64,000 nt of DNA. Origin: Pararhodobacter marinus (GTDB lineage Bacteria > Pseudomonadota > Alphaproteobacteria > Rhodobacterales > Rhodobacteraceae). The stretch lies in assembly GCF_003122215.1 (NCBI RefSeq), contig NZ_QEYD01000005.1, forward strand, positions 248,001-312,000, in the 5' to 3' direction. Below, piece by piece: positions 44,928 to 54,441 of the stretch (positions are counted from its first letter, which is position 1; every line of letters begins with the position of its first letter). The position numbers and the translations under genes are program-made. A model generated the notes under the pieces. That model worked only from the letters and a program-made list of their open reading frames with translations. It was not told the DNA's origin and did not search any database.

Positions 44928-45503
44928 ATGAACAAGGACAGCCTCTCAGCGTCTATCGATCCTGTCCCGACACAGGGCCGCGCGCAGGCCCCGGCGCCGG
45001 GCGACCGGGCGTTTCGCTTCAAGTCCGGCTCGGTGATCCGCGCGGGCTGGCTGGCCGAGGACCTGCCCTTTCTCAATCGCTCGCTGCGCTATCTTCTGCG
45101 CGGTCAGGGCGGCGAGTTGCGGCAGGAATTCGGGCTGGAGAGCGGCGATATCGGCGTGCTGGGCGTGCTGCAATCCAATCCGGGCGTGACCCAGAACGAC
45201 CTTGCGGCCTCGTTGGTACTTAAGAAATCGGCGGTCACGCGGGTCGTTCAGCGGCTGGAGGCGCGCGGCCTTCTGACCCGCGCGCGCAGTCCGCTCGACC
45301 GGCGGGCCAATATCCTGAACCTGACCGAGGCGGGCGCGGATCTGGCGCAGCGGGTGCGCGCGGCGGCGGCGGCGCGCCATGCCGACTGGTTCACCGGGAT
45401 CAGCGCGGAAGAGCGCGCGGTGTTCTTCGACGTGCTGTTCCGGCTGGTGGACCGCCTGGCCGAGACCCATCCCGCCGATCCGGGCGAGGACGACGACGAT
45501 TAG
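44928..45503 (+). CDS. MarR-family transcriptional regulator of the CoA/P450 cluster
   Basis: 191 residues with a longer than usual N-terminal tail (about 45 residues, Pro/Ala-rich) and an acidic C-terminus (DPGEDDDD). Winged helix: TQNDLAASLVLKKSAVTRVVQ and wing SPLDRRANILNLTEAG. Divergent from the dehydratase-like genes, with a MarR-type operator in the 99-base gap. Likely a ligand-released repressor of both promoters in this cluster. Confidence 0.86.
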   Translation: MNKDSLSASIDPVPTQGRAQAPAPGDRAFRFKSGSVIRAGWLAEDLPFLNRSLRYLLRGQGGELRQEFGLESGDIGVLGVLQSNPGVTQNDLAASLVLKKSAVTRVVQRLEARGLLTRARSPLDRRANILNLTEAGADLAQRVRAAAAARHADWFTGISAEERAVFFDVLFRLVDRLAETHPADPGEDDDD

Positions 45504-45524
45504 GCGCCGCCCGCCCGCCGGGTA

Positions 45525-48098
45525 TCAGTCCCGCCGCGGGCCGGGCGGCAATGTCGCCAGACCCTTGGACAGCGATTCGAGGGTGAAGGGCTTGGCGATC
45601 ACCGTCGATTGCGGATACCGCGCCAGCGACCCGTCATTGGACCCGTAGCCGCTGGCCAGGAGGAAAGGCACGTTCTGCGCGGCCAGAACCTGCGCGACCG
45701 GCAAGCTGGTTTCCGCCCCCAGATTGACGTCCAGCACCGCCAGCGACAGCGTATTCGACTCGGCCACGCGCAGCGCCTCGGCGACCGAGCCCGCGATATG
45801 CACGGTCTGCACGCCCAGCGTCTCCAGAATGTCGGCGGCATCCATGGCGATGATCATGTTGTCCTCGACCACCATCGCGACGCCCGACAGCGAGAGCGGC
45901 GCCAGAGCCTGCGCCGGTGCGGCGGCGGCGGGTTCGGGCGTGTCGGGCATGAGGGTGATGAAACGCTCGGGGATCGTGAAGGTCGCCTCGAACCCGGTCA
46001 CCGCGAACCGCGTCTCGGCGGTGCCTTTCAGCTCGAAGGGAATGGAGCGCTCGATGATCGTCGTGCCGAAGCCGCGCCGCTCGGGCGCGCGCACGGCCGG
46101 ACCGCCGGTTTCGGACCAGTGCAGGCGCGTATTGCCGTCGGGCATCGGCGTTATCTCGATCGTCACGCGCCCCGCCGGCACCGACAGCGCGCCGTATTTG
46201 ACCGAGTTCGTCACCAGTTCGTGGAAGACCAGCGCGATGCTGCTGAAGGCTTCGGGCGAGAGCAGGATGCGCGGGCCCAGGACCGAAACGCGGTCGCGTT
46301 CGCTGGCGATATAGGCGTCGAGCTCCTTGTAAAGCAGATCGCGGAAGGCGACCGGCGTCCATTCGGTCCGCGTCAGCTGATCATGGGCCTGCGCCAGCGC
46401 ATGGATGCGGCCGTCGATGGCGGCGGTGAAATCCTCCATCGAGGTGGCGGTGCGGCGCGACTGGCTGACCAGCGACCGGATGAGACCCAGCACGTTGCGT
46501 ACCCGGTGGTTGAGCTCGGCAATCAGCAATTCCTGCTGGTCCTGCGCGCGCTTGCGCTCGGCATTCACCTCGTCCGACAGCTTGAGCACGACTTCGAGCA
46601 GGGTGATGCGGATCGCCTCGGCCGCGCGCAGGGCCGTGACCGACCATTGCTCGGACCGGTTGCCGACATCCTGCTTCCAGGTCTCGAAGCTCTTGCGCGG
46701 GGTCAGGCGCGCCCCGTTCGGGCCCAGCTCGACGGGTTTCTCGGGGTTTCCGGCCCATTTCACCTGCCGGACCACTTCCGATCGGAACAGCACGATGTAA
46801 TCGCGCGGCGTACGCGAGATCGGGATCGCCAGGATCCCCGCCGCGACATCGGCATGCCCGGCCATCGCGGGCAGCCGCGCCGTCAGGTTGTCGGTCGCAT
46901 AGACCCGGCTGGCCGCGGCGGTATTGAGGAACCGCGCAATCCCCTCGAATTGCGACTGCGTGGGCACGGCCCCGCGCGTCAGGTATGTGCCATCGGAATA
47001 AACCGCGATGCCATCGTAATCGACCACCTTGGCGATTTCCTCGGCAATGGTGGGAAAGACCTGTTCCAGCCGCTCGCCCGAGCTGAGCCGCACCATCAGC
47101 CGGTCGTGCAGGCGCTGCGCGCGGCCCGATGCGTCCGACACCGCGCGCGCTTCCTGCCGTTCGATCTCGTAGGCGAAGAACTGCGCCAGAAGCTCGACGG
47201 CGGTGCGGCGCTGGTAATCGATATGGATCGGCTGGCGGTGGTGGCAGGCGAAGAGGCCCCACAATTCGCCCTTTTGCAGGATCGACACCGACATCGACCC
47301 GCGCACATTCATGTTGCGCAGGTATTCCAGGTGGATGGGCGAGACCGCGCGGCTGATCGACATCGACAGGTCCAGCGGCATGCCTTCGGGGCTGAGCTGC
47401 GGCACGATGGGCGAGACGGTGTCGTCGACATCCATGATCAGGCGGATCAGGTTGCGCTTGTACAGCTCGCGCGCCTGGCGCGGAATGTCCGAGGCCGGGA
47501 AATGCAGGCCCAGATAGGATTCGGAATCGGCTTCGTCGCGGGCTTCGGCGATCACCGTGCCGTCGCCCTCGGCGCCGAACCGGTAGACCATCACCCGGTC
47601 GAACCCGGTCAGCCCGCGCAATTGCTCGGCCGCGGCCTGCGCCACGCTTTGCGTATCGGACTGGTTCGATACCTTGCGCAGCATCGCCGAGACCAGCGAC
47701 ATCTCGTCATGGCCCGCCGCGCGCTCGCCCGGTTCGAATTCGAAGATGAAGCTGTTCTGCGTCATGTGGCTGGCGATGTCGAAACGCCGCCCGTCGCCCA
47801 GAAGATCGACGCCGAAAGCCCGCACCACCGAGTTTTCATTCGTGGCCGTGCCGATCATGGCGCTGAGCCTCTGCATCGTGTCGCGCGGCAGGCCGTCGCT
47901 CAGGGGCAGCCCGATCAGGTCGTCGGCGCGCAAGCCAAGCAGCTTGTCCACGTTTTCAGAGGCATGCTGCACGATCCAGTCGGCCGAGATCGCGATCAGG
48001 GCGCCGAAGCTCTGGACGTGACCCAGGATGTGGATCGGTTCGCGGTCGCAATTGGTCAGGTCGACGGGGGTGTCGGTCGAAATGAAGTTGTCCGCCAT
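45525..48098 (-). CDS. bphP: Bacteriophytochrome hybrid histidine kinase (PAS-GAF-PHY-HWE/HisKA2-receiver)
   Basis: 857-residue red/far-red photoreceptor. Cys17 (DLTNCDREPIHILGHVQSFG) is the expected biliverdin attachment site; GAF has PASDIPRQARELYK; the PHY tongue has PRKSFETW. The kinase is of the HWE/HisKA_2 type (ELNHRVRNVLGLIRSL) with an HATPase part (HELVTNSVKYGAL). A C-terminal receiver follows (VVEDNMIIAMDAADIL, phospho-Asp in AVLDVNLG, lysine in VIAKPF). One base separates its ATG from the heme oxygenase stop. Confidence 0.92.
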   Translation of the reverse strand: MADNFISTDTPVDLTNCDREPIHILGHVQSFGALIAISADWIVQHASENVDKLLGLRADDLIGLPLSDGLPRDTMQRLSAMIGTATNENSVVRAFGVDLLGDGRRFDIASHMTQNSFIFEFEPGERAAGHDEMSLVSAMLRKVSNQSDTQSVAQAAAEQLRGLTGFDRVMVYRFGAEGDGTVIAEARDEADSESYLGLHFPASDIPRQARELYKRNLIRLIMDVDDTVSPIVPQLSPEGMPLDLSMSISRAVSPIHLEYLRNMNVRGSMSVSILQKGELWGLFACHHRQPIHIDYQRRTAVELLAQFFAYEIERQEARAVSDASGRAQRLHDRLMVRLSSGERLEQVFPTIAEEIAKVVDYDGIAVYSDGTYLTRGAVPTQSQFEGIARFLNTAAASRVYATDNLTARLPAMAGHADVAAGILAIPISRTPRDYIVLFRSEVVRQVKWAGNPEKPVELGPNGARLTPRKSFETWKQDVGNRSEQWSVTALRAAEAIRITLLEVVLKLSDEVNAERKRAQDQQELLIAELNHRVRNVLGLIRSLVSQSRRTATSMEDFTAAIDGRIHALAQAHDQLTRTEWTPVAFRDLLYKELDAYIASERDRVSVLGPRILLSPEAFSSIALVFHELVTNSVKYGALSVPAGRVTIEITPMPDGNTRLHWSETGGPAVRAPERRGFGTTIIERSIPFELKGTAETRFAVTGFEATFTIPERFITLMPDTPEPAAAAPAQALAPLSLSGVAMVVEDNMIIAMDAADILETLGVQTVHIAGSVAEALRVAESNTLSLAVLDVNLGAETSLPVAQVLAAQNVPFLLASGYGSNDGSLARYPQSTVIAKPFTLESLSKGLATLPPGPRRD

Positions 48099-48099
48099 G

Positions 48100-48681
48100 T
48101 CAGCTTGCCTGCGCCAGCAGGGTCTCCTGCGCATCGAGCATCAGGATCCGGTCCGCGGCTGCGGCAAAGATGGCGAAAGCGCGGTTCGCATCGGACAGGA
48201 TGCGCGCGGCTTCGGGCGTGGTGCTGTCGATTCCGCCCATCCGTTTGCAGAAGGCCCGCCAGGCCTCCATATCGGGCTCTTGCCCGAAATAGCCGGTCTG
48301 CTGATCCTCGGGCAGGCCCCGGCGCATCATCTCGGTGCCCATCTGCGAGCCCAGCACCAGATAGGCAACCGCATCGGGATGCAGGCGCGGCGCAGGCAGG
48401 GGGGCGTCGGGCGCCGTATCGCACAGACCCTCGTCCAGAACGGTCAGGATGCGGCGCAGCGCACCGGTCGCCTCGGCCGCCTGTCCACCGCAGGCGGCCC
48501 TGAGCGTGGAGAAACCCAGCCGGTGAATGCGGCAGAAGGCGTCGCGGCGTTCGGCAATCAGGAGGTTCAGAGGCGAGATCCGCATATCCAGGGCCTCGTG
48601 GGCGGGCCGGGTATCGGAACGAAGGGCGGCGCGCAGGCTGGGCGCTGCGGCATCCGTCGAAGCAGTCACGGGATCGAGCAA
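48100..48681 (-). CDS. bphO: Heme oxygenase (biliverdin-forming)
   Basis: 193-residue bacterial heme oxygenase; proximal histidine in TRPAHEALD, AYLVLGSQMGTEMM corresponds to the distal helix. It makes biliverdin, the chromophore of the phytochrome encoded directly downstream. Start uncertain: TTG at 48681 or GTG at 48669; neither has a clear ribosome binding site. Confidence 0.88.
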   Translation of the reverse strand: MLDPVTASTDAAAPSLRAALRSDTRPAHEALDMRISPLNLLIAERRDAFCRIHRLGFSTLRAACGGQAAEATGALRRILTVLDEGLCDTAPDAPLPAPRLHPDAVAYLVLGSQMGTEMMRRGLPEDQQTGYFGQEPDMEAWRAFCKRMGGIDSTTPEAARILSDANRAFAIFAAAADRILMLDAQETLLAQAS

Positions 48682-48810
48682 ATTATTTCGCCATCATGTC
48701 AGAAACAGGCACCCGCGAGGTCGGATGTCCCGGGTGAACGCACACAGCAGGATCGGGTTCCGTTCGAAAAGAATAAATTTCAAAAATGGTTAACGGAGGT
48801 CGCGCCGTGC

Positions 48811-49695
48811 TCAGTCCGCCTCGATGGCCACGCTCAGCACCTGCCGGTAGGGGCGCTCGGGGCTGGCCAGGACAGAGGGAAAGCCGGGGACGTTCACCGC
48901 GTTCGGATAGCCCGATGGCTCCAGGCACAACCCGTCGCGCGGGGTGAAGGGGGCGCCCAGATTGTGCCCGCTGTAAAGCTGCGCGCCCGGCTGGTCGGAC
49001 CACATCCGCATCCGCAGACCGTCGCCGCGAAGCTCTGCCACCGGCGCATCGGGGTCGCGTGCCTTTTCGAACACCAGGAAATCGTCGGCCGCCACCGGCA
49101 GGCTTCCGCCTTCGCGCAAGTCCAGAGGCCCGGCGGGCAGCACATCGCCGCCCATGATCCCCGCGCCGTCGCGCGCCAGTCGCCGGTCCGCGCAGATCCG
49201 GCCCCGGGGCGCGGTGCCCAGACGGTAGTAATTGTGCTGGGCCAGCGAGACAGGCGTTTCACGATCGGGCAGGGCGCGCATGTCATAGGTCAGCCGCATT
49301 CCGTCCAGCGTGACAGTGACGGTGAAATCGACCGTTCCGGGGAAGCCCATCTCGCCCTCGGGCGAACGATAGGAAAACCGCGCGCGCCGGGGGCCCTCGG
49401 CCTCGAGCCGCCAGTTCACCGCCCAAAGCCCGCCGGGCCCGCCATGCAGCTGATGCGGCCCGTCATTGGCGACAAGCCTGTGCCCGTCATAGGCGGCGCC
49501 GCCGATGCGGTTCGCCACCCGCCCGACGATGGCCCCCAGGAAATAGGGGTCGCGGCGATAGGCGTCGGGATCGGCATGGCCCAGGATCACCGGACGCGGC
49601 CCGGCGGGCGTGGCCAGCGTCCAGTCCTGCGTGCGCGCCCCCAGGGACAGAAGCGAAACTCGGGTTTCGCCGTCTTCTAGCACAACGCGCTGCAT
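48811..49695 (-). CDS. Aldose 1-epimerase (galactose mutarotase) family protein
   Basis: 294 residues, beta-sandwich mutarotase. Landmarks: VILGHADPDAYRRDPYFLG, VGRVANRIGG, GPHQLHGGPGG (first histidine), AQHNYYRLG (second, usually NHTYFNL-like) and GLCLEPSGYPNAVN with the catalytic glutamate. AGGAG precedes the ATG at 49695. Monocistronic; sugar unknown. Confidence 0.9.
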   Translation of the reverse strand: MQRVVLEDGETRVSLLSLGARTQDWTLATPAGPRPVILGHADPDAYRRDPYFLGAIVGRVANRIGGAAYDGHRLVANDGPHQLHGGPGGLWAVNWRLEAEGPRRARFSYRSPEGEMGFPGTVDFTVTVTLDGMRLTYDMRALPDRETPVSLAQHNYYRLGTAPRGRICADRRLARDGAGIMGGDVLPAGPLDLREGGSLPVAADDFLVFEKARDPDAPVAELRGDGLRMRMWSDQPGAQLYSGHNLGAPFTPRDGLCLEPSGYPNAVNVPGFPSVLASPERPYRQVLSVAIEAD

Positions 49696-49869
49696 GATCT
49701 GCTCCTGTTCGCGGGTTCCCGTGGCGTTGTTCTCGCTTGCCGGGACACGAAAGACCAGTGGCCGCCCCTGTCCCCCGCTGCCCGATTTCGCCGCCTTTTC
49801 CTGTCGGGTTGCGCAACGGGACGGCGCAATCGCAAGACCAGCATTGTCGGGGGCGGACGCGATCGTTGC

Positions 49870-49883
49870 TATTTGATCAAATA
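49870..49883. promoter_or_regulatory. Perfect 14-base palindrome upstream of the amidohydrolase/ABC operon
   Basis: TATTTGATCAAATA is perfectly symmetrical and lies 47 bases before the amidohydrolase start in an AT-rich patch of a GC-rich 234-base gap. TTTGATCAAA-type sites are common for GntR or LacI regulators; no matching regulator gene is adjacent. Confidence 0.5.
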
Positions 49884-49929
49884 ATTGCTCAACTGAGTCG
49901 CATCGACGGGTTTCGCAAGACGGGGAAGC

Positions 49930-51591
49930 ATGGGTCTGGCAACATTGATCGTGATTAACGGGCGCGTCCTGACCATGGACGACACCCGGCCTCGCGCCGA
50001 AGCCGTCGCGCTTCAGGCAGAACGCATCCTCGCGCTGGGTGACAACGACACGATCCGCGAACTGGCCGGGCGCGGCTGCCGGATCATCGACGCGCAGGGC
50101 GCCACCATCCTGCCCGGCTTCATCGAAAGCCACCTGCATCTGTTCATGGGCGGCAACGAGCTGGCCCATCTGCAATTGCTGGGCGTGCACGGCCCCGAGG
50201 CGCTGGCCAAGGCGCTGACCGACTACGCCGCCGCGCATCCCGATGCGCCGATGTTGCTGGGGCAGGGCTGCGATTACGGCATCTACGACCGCTCGCTCAC
50301 CCGCCACGACATCGACGCGATCATCGCCGACCGGCCGGTCCTGTTCACGGCGCCCGACCATCACACCGCCTGGGCCAATACCAGGGCGCTGGAAATGGCG
50401 GGGATCCTGAACGGGCGCGACTTGCCGACCGGCAACGAGATCGTCATGGCCGAGGACGGCACCGCGACCGGAGAGCTGCGCGAATTCAAGGCCTTCGAGC
50501 CGGTTCTTCAGCTGACAGGGCAGGACCGCATCAATGCCGGCATCGCCACCGGCGAGGAACCCGTGCCGCTGCCCACGCATGACGAGCTGATCGCCGATCT
50601 GGAGCCCATGGAGCGCGGGCTGCAATACTGCGCGCGCCACGGCTTCACGTCGCTCGTGAACATGGACGGCAACCGCTACACGCTGCTCGTGCTGTCCGAG
50701 CTGCGCCGTCAGGGGCGTCTGACCGCGCGCGTGCGCGTTCCCTTTCATTATCGCCCGCACCGCGAGGTCGCGGATCTGGCCGGCGCCACGACGCTCTCGG
50801 CCGAGTTCAACGACGACTGGCTGGCCTCGGGCTTCGTCAAGCTGTTCATGGACGGGGTGATCGACAGCGAAACGGCGGTCTGTCTGGAAGATTATCCCGA
50901 TACCCCCGGCTGGAAGGGCGACCCCCTGCACAGCGCCGAGCGGTTTTCCGAGATCGCCATCGAAGCCGACCGCCGCGGGCTGCAGATCGCCGTTCACGCC
51001 ATCGGCGACGGCGCGGTGCGGCGCGTGCTCGACGGGTACGAGGCCGCGCGCAAGGCCAATGGCCCGCGCGATTCGCGCCACCGGATCGAGCATATCGAAC
51101 TGATCCACCGCGATGACGTGCCCCGGCTGGCCGAGCTCGGCGTCGTCGCCTCGATCCAGCCCTCGCACCCGCCCGGCAGTCTGGATTTCCCGGTCTTCCC
51201 GACGATGGACAAGATCCCGCGCCACCGCTGGAAAGACGCCTATCTGGCGCGCGACCTTGCCGATGCGGGGGCGCATCTGACCTTTGCCTCGGACTGGCCT
51301 GTCGCCGACATCAACCCGCTGCGCTCGATTCAGGCGGCGATCACGCGCCCGGTCTATGACGAAGGCGCGACGGATCAGTCGGTCACGCTGATGGAAGCGC
51401 TCAAAGCCTATACGATCGGCGGCGCGTGGACCGAGCATGCCGAGGATCGCAAGGGGATGCTGAAACCCGGCTATCTGAGCGATCTGGTGATCCTGTCGGG
51501 CGATATCGAAGCGACCGCGCCCGAAAGCATCGGCGCGATGAGCGTTGCCACCACCATTTGCGGCGGTCGCGTCGTCTGGGAGGCCGCATGA
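49930..51591 (+). CDS. Amidohydrolase family protein (YtcJ-like)
   Basis: 553 residues of the YtcJ/exoenzyme-regulatory-like amidohydrolase branch. Metal motifs: [10 protein letters not shown], later [19 protein letters not shown] and [26 protein letters not shown] carries the bridging-lysine position. Its stop overlaps the ABC ATPase start (ATGA). The coupling suggests it hydrolyses an amide imported by this transporter. Confidence 0.9.
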   Translation: MGLATLIVINGRVLTMDDTRPRAEAVALQAERILALGDNDTIRELAGRGCRIIDAQGATILPGFIESHLHLFMGGNELAHLQLLGVHGPEALAKALTDYAAAHPDAPMLLGQGCDYGIYDRSLTRHDIDAIIADRPVLFTAPDHHTAWANTRALEMAGILNGRDLPTGNEIVMAEDGTATGELREFKAFEPVLQLTGQDRINAGIATGEEPVPLPTHDELIADLEPMERGLQYCARHGFTSLVNMDGNRYTLLVLSELRRQGRLTARVRVPFHYRPHREVADLAGATTLSAEFNDDWLASGFVKLFMDGVIDSETAVCLEDYPDTPGWKGDPLHSAERFSEIAIEADRRGLQIAVHAIGDGAVRRVLDGYEAARKANGPRDSRHRIEHIELIHRDDVPRLAELGVVASIQPSHPPGSLDFPVFPTMDKIPRHRWKDAYLARDLADAGAHLTFASDWPVADINPLRSIQAAITRPVYDEGATDQSVTLMEALKAYTIGGAWTEHAEDRKGMLKPGYLSDLVILSGDIEATAPESIGAMSVATTICGGRVVWEAA

Positions 51592-52673
51592 GCGCCGAAA
51601 TCGAGATCACCGGGCTGGGCAAGGTCTTTGGTCAGGGGGCGGCCGCGTTCCGGGCGCTGTCGGATATCAACCTGAGCATCGGCACGGGCGAATTCTTTAC
51701 GCTTCTGGGCCCTTCGGGCTGCGGCAAGACCACGCTCTTGCGCGTCATCGCGGGGTTCGAGGCGCCCAGCATGGGCAGCCTGAAGATCAACGGCGACGAG
51801 GTCGCGGCGAAGGGCCCCAATGCCCGGCCCGTCAACACCGTGTTCCAGAACTACGCGCTGTTTCCGCATATGAGCGTGGCGCAGAATATCGGCTTCGGGC
51901 TGAAGATGCTGGGCAAACCCAGGGCCGAGATCGACGCCACCGTGGCCGAGATGCTGCGGCTGGTGCGGATGGAGCCCATGGCCGAGCGCAAGCCGTCGGA
52001 AATCTCGGGCGGTCAGCAACAGCGCGTGGCTTTGGCCCGCGCGCTGGCGCCGCGCCCGCGCGTGCTGTTGCTGGACGAGCCGCTCAGCGCGCTGGACCTG
52101 AAGCTGCGCAAGGAAATGCAGAGCGAACTCAAGCGCCTGCAGGGCGAAACGGGGATCACCTTTGTCTTCGTCACGCATGATCAGGAAGAGGCGCTGACGA
52201 TGTCCGACCGCATCGCGGTGATGAGCGCCGGGCGCATCCTGCAATGCGGCACGCCGCATGACATCTACCACGCGCCGTCCGACCGTTTCGTCGCGGATTT
52301 CATCGGCGACACCAACTTCCTGACCGTCCCCGTCGCGGCGCTCGATGCTCAGGGCGCCACTGTCACGCTGCCCGGCGGCGCGCAGGCCCCGGCGCGGCTG
52401 CCCGAGGGAATGCGCCCCGTCACCGGCGAAGAGGTTACCGCCGTGATCCGCCCCGAACAGGCCACGCTGGCCGAGCCGGGCGCGGGCGATATGGACGGGG
52501 TCGTCGAAACCAGCACTTTCTTCGGCACCGACACGCATATCCATCTGAAACTGGCCGACGGGCAGGGCTTCGTGCTGCGGCGTCAGAACACCGCCGATCT
52601 GGCCGCGCCCGATCCCGGCAGCACGCTGGGCATCGCGCTGGGCGCGGGCACCTTGCGGATCCTGAAGGACTGA
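51588..52673 (+). CDS. potA: Polyamine-type ABC transporter ATPase (PotA family)
   Basis: 361 residues. Walker [11 protein letters not shown]-loop QNYALFPH, signature SGGQQQR, Walker [13 protein letters not shown]-loop VTHD, and a C-terminal TOBE domain (about residues 240-361). Powers import of spermidine/putrescine-like compounds; the substrate here may be a polyamine conjugate. Confidence 0.94.
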   Translation: MSAEIEITGLGKVFGQGAAAFRALSDINLSIGTGEFFTLLGPSGCGKTTLLRVIAGFEAPSMGSLKINGDEVAAKGPNARPVNTVFQNYALFPHMSVAQNIGFGLKMLGKPRAEIDATVAEMLRLVRMEPMAERKPSEISGGQQQRVALARALAPRPRVLLLDEPLSALDLKLRKEMQSELKRLQGETGITFVFVTHDQEEALTMSDRIAVMSAGRILQCGTPHDIYHAPSDRFVADFIGDTNFLTVPVAALDAQGATVTLPGGAQAPARLPEGMRPVTGEEVTAVIRPEQATLAEPGAGDMDGVVETSTFFGTDTHIHLKLADGQGFVLRRQNTADLAAPDPGSTLGIALGAGTLRILKD

Positions 52674-52677
52674 CGCC

Positions 52678-53616
52678 ATGGCAACGCCCCCCGACAGCGC
52701 AACAGGACCCGATCCCGACCCGCAAAAGGAAAGCCACGGCTGGAAATGGCTGCTCAGCGCGCCCGCGCTTCTGGTGCTTCTGGTCGCGGCATCGGGGCCG
52801 CTGATGATCGTCGCGGTCTATTCGTTCCTCAGCCCCGGCAATGTCGGCGGGGTGGAATGGGATTTCTCGACCGAGGGCTGGTTCCGCGTCTTCTTCTCGC
52901 GCGACATTTTCGACCCCGAGAATGTCAGCTGGAACTGGGCCAATCTCAATGTCTTCTGGCGCACGATCTCGCTGTCTCTGCAGACCACGCTGATCTGCGC
53001 CGTGCTGGGCTTTCCCACCGCCTGGTTCATCGCCACCCGCCCGCCCGAGCGGCGCGCGCTGTGGCTGTTCCTGATCACCATCCCGTTCTGGACCAACCTG
53101 CTGATCCGTACCTTCGCCATTCAGGAACTTCTGCGCGGCAACGGGCTGATCAACACGATCCTGATGGCGACCGGGATCATCGACGAGCCGCTGCAATTGC
53201 TGTTCTCGAACTTCGCCATCCTCTTGGGCATGGCCTATGTCTTCCTGCCGCTGATGGTGCTGCCGCTCTATGCGGCGATGGACAAGCTGGATTTCCGGCT
53301 GGTCGAGGCGGGATACGACCTTTACGCCAGCCGCGTCCGCGTGCTGTGGCATGTCATCCTGCCGCTGGTGAAACCGGGCTTTGTCGCGGGCTCGATCCTT
53401 GTCTTCATCCCGTCGATCGGCGCCTATGTCACGCCGCGCGTGCTGGGCGGCGGGCGCACGATGATGCTGGGCAACCTGATCGCGCTGCAATTCGGACAGG
53501 GACGCAACTGGCCGCTGGGGGCGGCGCTGGCGATGCTGCTTCTGATCATCGTCATGGCCGCGCTGGTCTTTTACCTGCGCGCCGTCAACGGAGAGGAGGG
53601 CAAGCGCCGTGGCTAG
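52678..53616 (+). CDS. potB: Polyamine-type ABC transporter permease (PotB family)
   Basis: 312-residue permease with about six helices; EAA-like loop AGYDLYASRVRVLWHVILPLVKPG contacts the ATPase. Starts 4 bases after potA and overlaps potC by 8 bases. Confidence 0.93.
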   Translation: MATPPDSATGPDPDPQKESHGWKWLLSAPALLVLLVAASGPLMIVAVYSFLSPGNVGGVEWDFSTEGWFRVFFSRDIFDPENVSWNWANLNVFWRTISLSLQTTLICAVLGFPTAWFIATRPPERRALWLFLITIPFWTNLLIRTFAIQELLRGNGLINTILMATGIIDEPLQLLFSNFAILLGMAYVFLPLMVLPLYAAMDKLDFRLVEAGYDLYASRVRVLWHVILPLVKPGFVAGSILVFIPSIGAYVTPRVLGGGRTMMLGNLIALQFGQGRNWPLGAALAMLLLIIVMAALVFYLRAVNGEEGKRRG

Positions 53617-54409
53617 ATCCTATGACGTGCGCCGCCTGCCGGGCTTTGGCGCCATCGCCGTTCTGACCTTCATCCTGCTCTACCTTCCGATCCTCGTTCT
53701 GGTGGTGTTCAGCTTCAATGCCGGCCCGTCGCAATCGGAATGGGACGGGTTTTCGCTGCAATGGTACGTCGCGGCCTTCGGCAACCAGCAGGTGCAGGAC
53801 GTGTCGATCCGGTCCCTGTGGCTGGCCACCGTGGCGGCGGGCATCGCGACCGCGCTGGCGGTGCCGGCGGCGCTGGCCACCACCCGCGTCAGCCGCTTTC
53901 CCGGCCAGACCATGATCTACGCGCTGATCAACCAGCCGCTGATGGTGCCCGAGATCGTCACCGGCATCGCGCTTCTGATCGTCGTGGCCTGGGTCAAGGT
54001 GAATTCGGGCTATTCGGGCATGGCTTATCTGGTGCTGGCGCATACCGCTTTCTGCATTCCCTTCGCCTATCTGCCGATCCGGGCGCGGCTGGAAACGCTG
54101 GACCCGACGCTGGAAACCGCGGCCGCCGATCTCTACGCCAATCCGTGGCAGGCCTTCCGTTACATCACCTTGCCGCTTCTGGTGCCGGGCATCGCGGCGG
54201 GATTCATGTTGGGATTCGTGATTTCCCTCGATACCGTGGTGATCACCGAATTCGTCAAATCGGCCGGGCAGGACACGCTGCCCACCTACATGCTCGGCCA
54301 GTTGCGCCGCGTCATCACGCCCGAGATGAACGCCATCGCAACCCTATTCCTAGCGCTGTCGCTTCTGTTCGTGACGGCGTTCTTCCTGATCACCCGCAAA
54401 CGCGGGTGA
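53609..54409 (+). CDS. potC: Polyamine-type ABC transporter permease (PotC family)
   Basis: 266-residue permease with six helices; EAA-like loop TAAADLYANPWQAFRYITLP. Second half of the heterodimeric channel. 32 bases separate it from the binding protein. Confidence 0.93.
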   Translation: MARSYDVRRLPGFGAIAVLTFILLYLPILVLVVFSFNAGPSQSEWDGFSLQWYVAAFGNQQVQDVSIRSLWLATVAAGIATALAVPAALATTRVSRFPGQTMIYALINQPLMVPEIVTGIALLIVVAWVKVNSGYSGMAYLVLAHTAFCIPFAYLPIRARLETLDPTLETAAADLYANPWQAFRYITLPLLVPGIAAGFMLGFVISLDTVVITEFVKSAGQDTLPTYMLGQLRRVITPEMNAIATLFLALSLLFVTAFFLITRKRG

Positions 54410-54441
54410 TCCAATAAAACCAACCAACTGGGAGCCAACAC

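Noticed and set aside
45609-48503. A very long open frame (over 960 codons) on the plus strand
   Set aside because: Antisense to the phytochrome and heme oxygenase genes; Arg/His/Gln-rich with no domain. The same applies to long antisense frames at 39-1751, 3468-5480, 7329-9587, 19671-21542 and 28327-30984, all caused by high GC.
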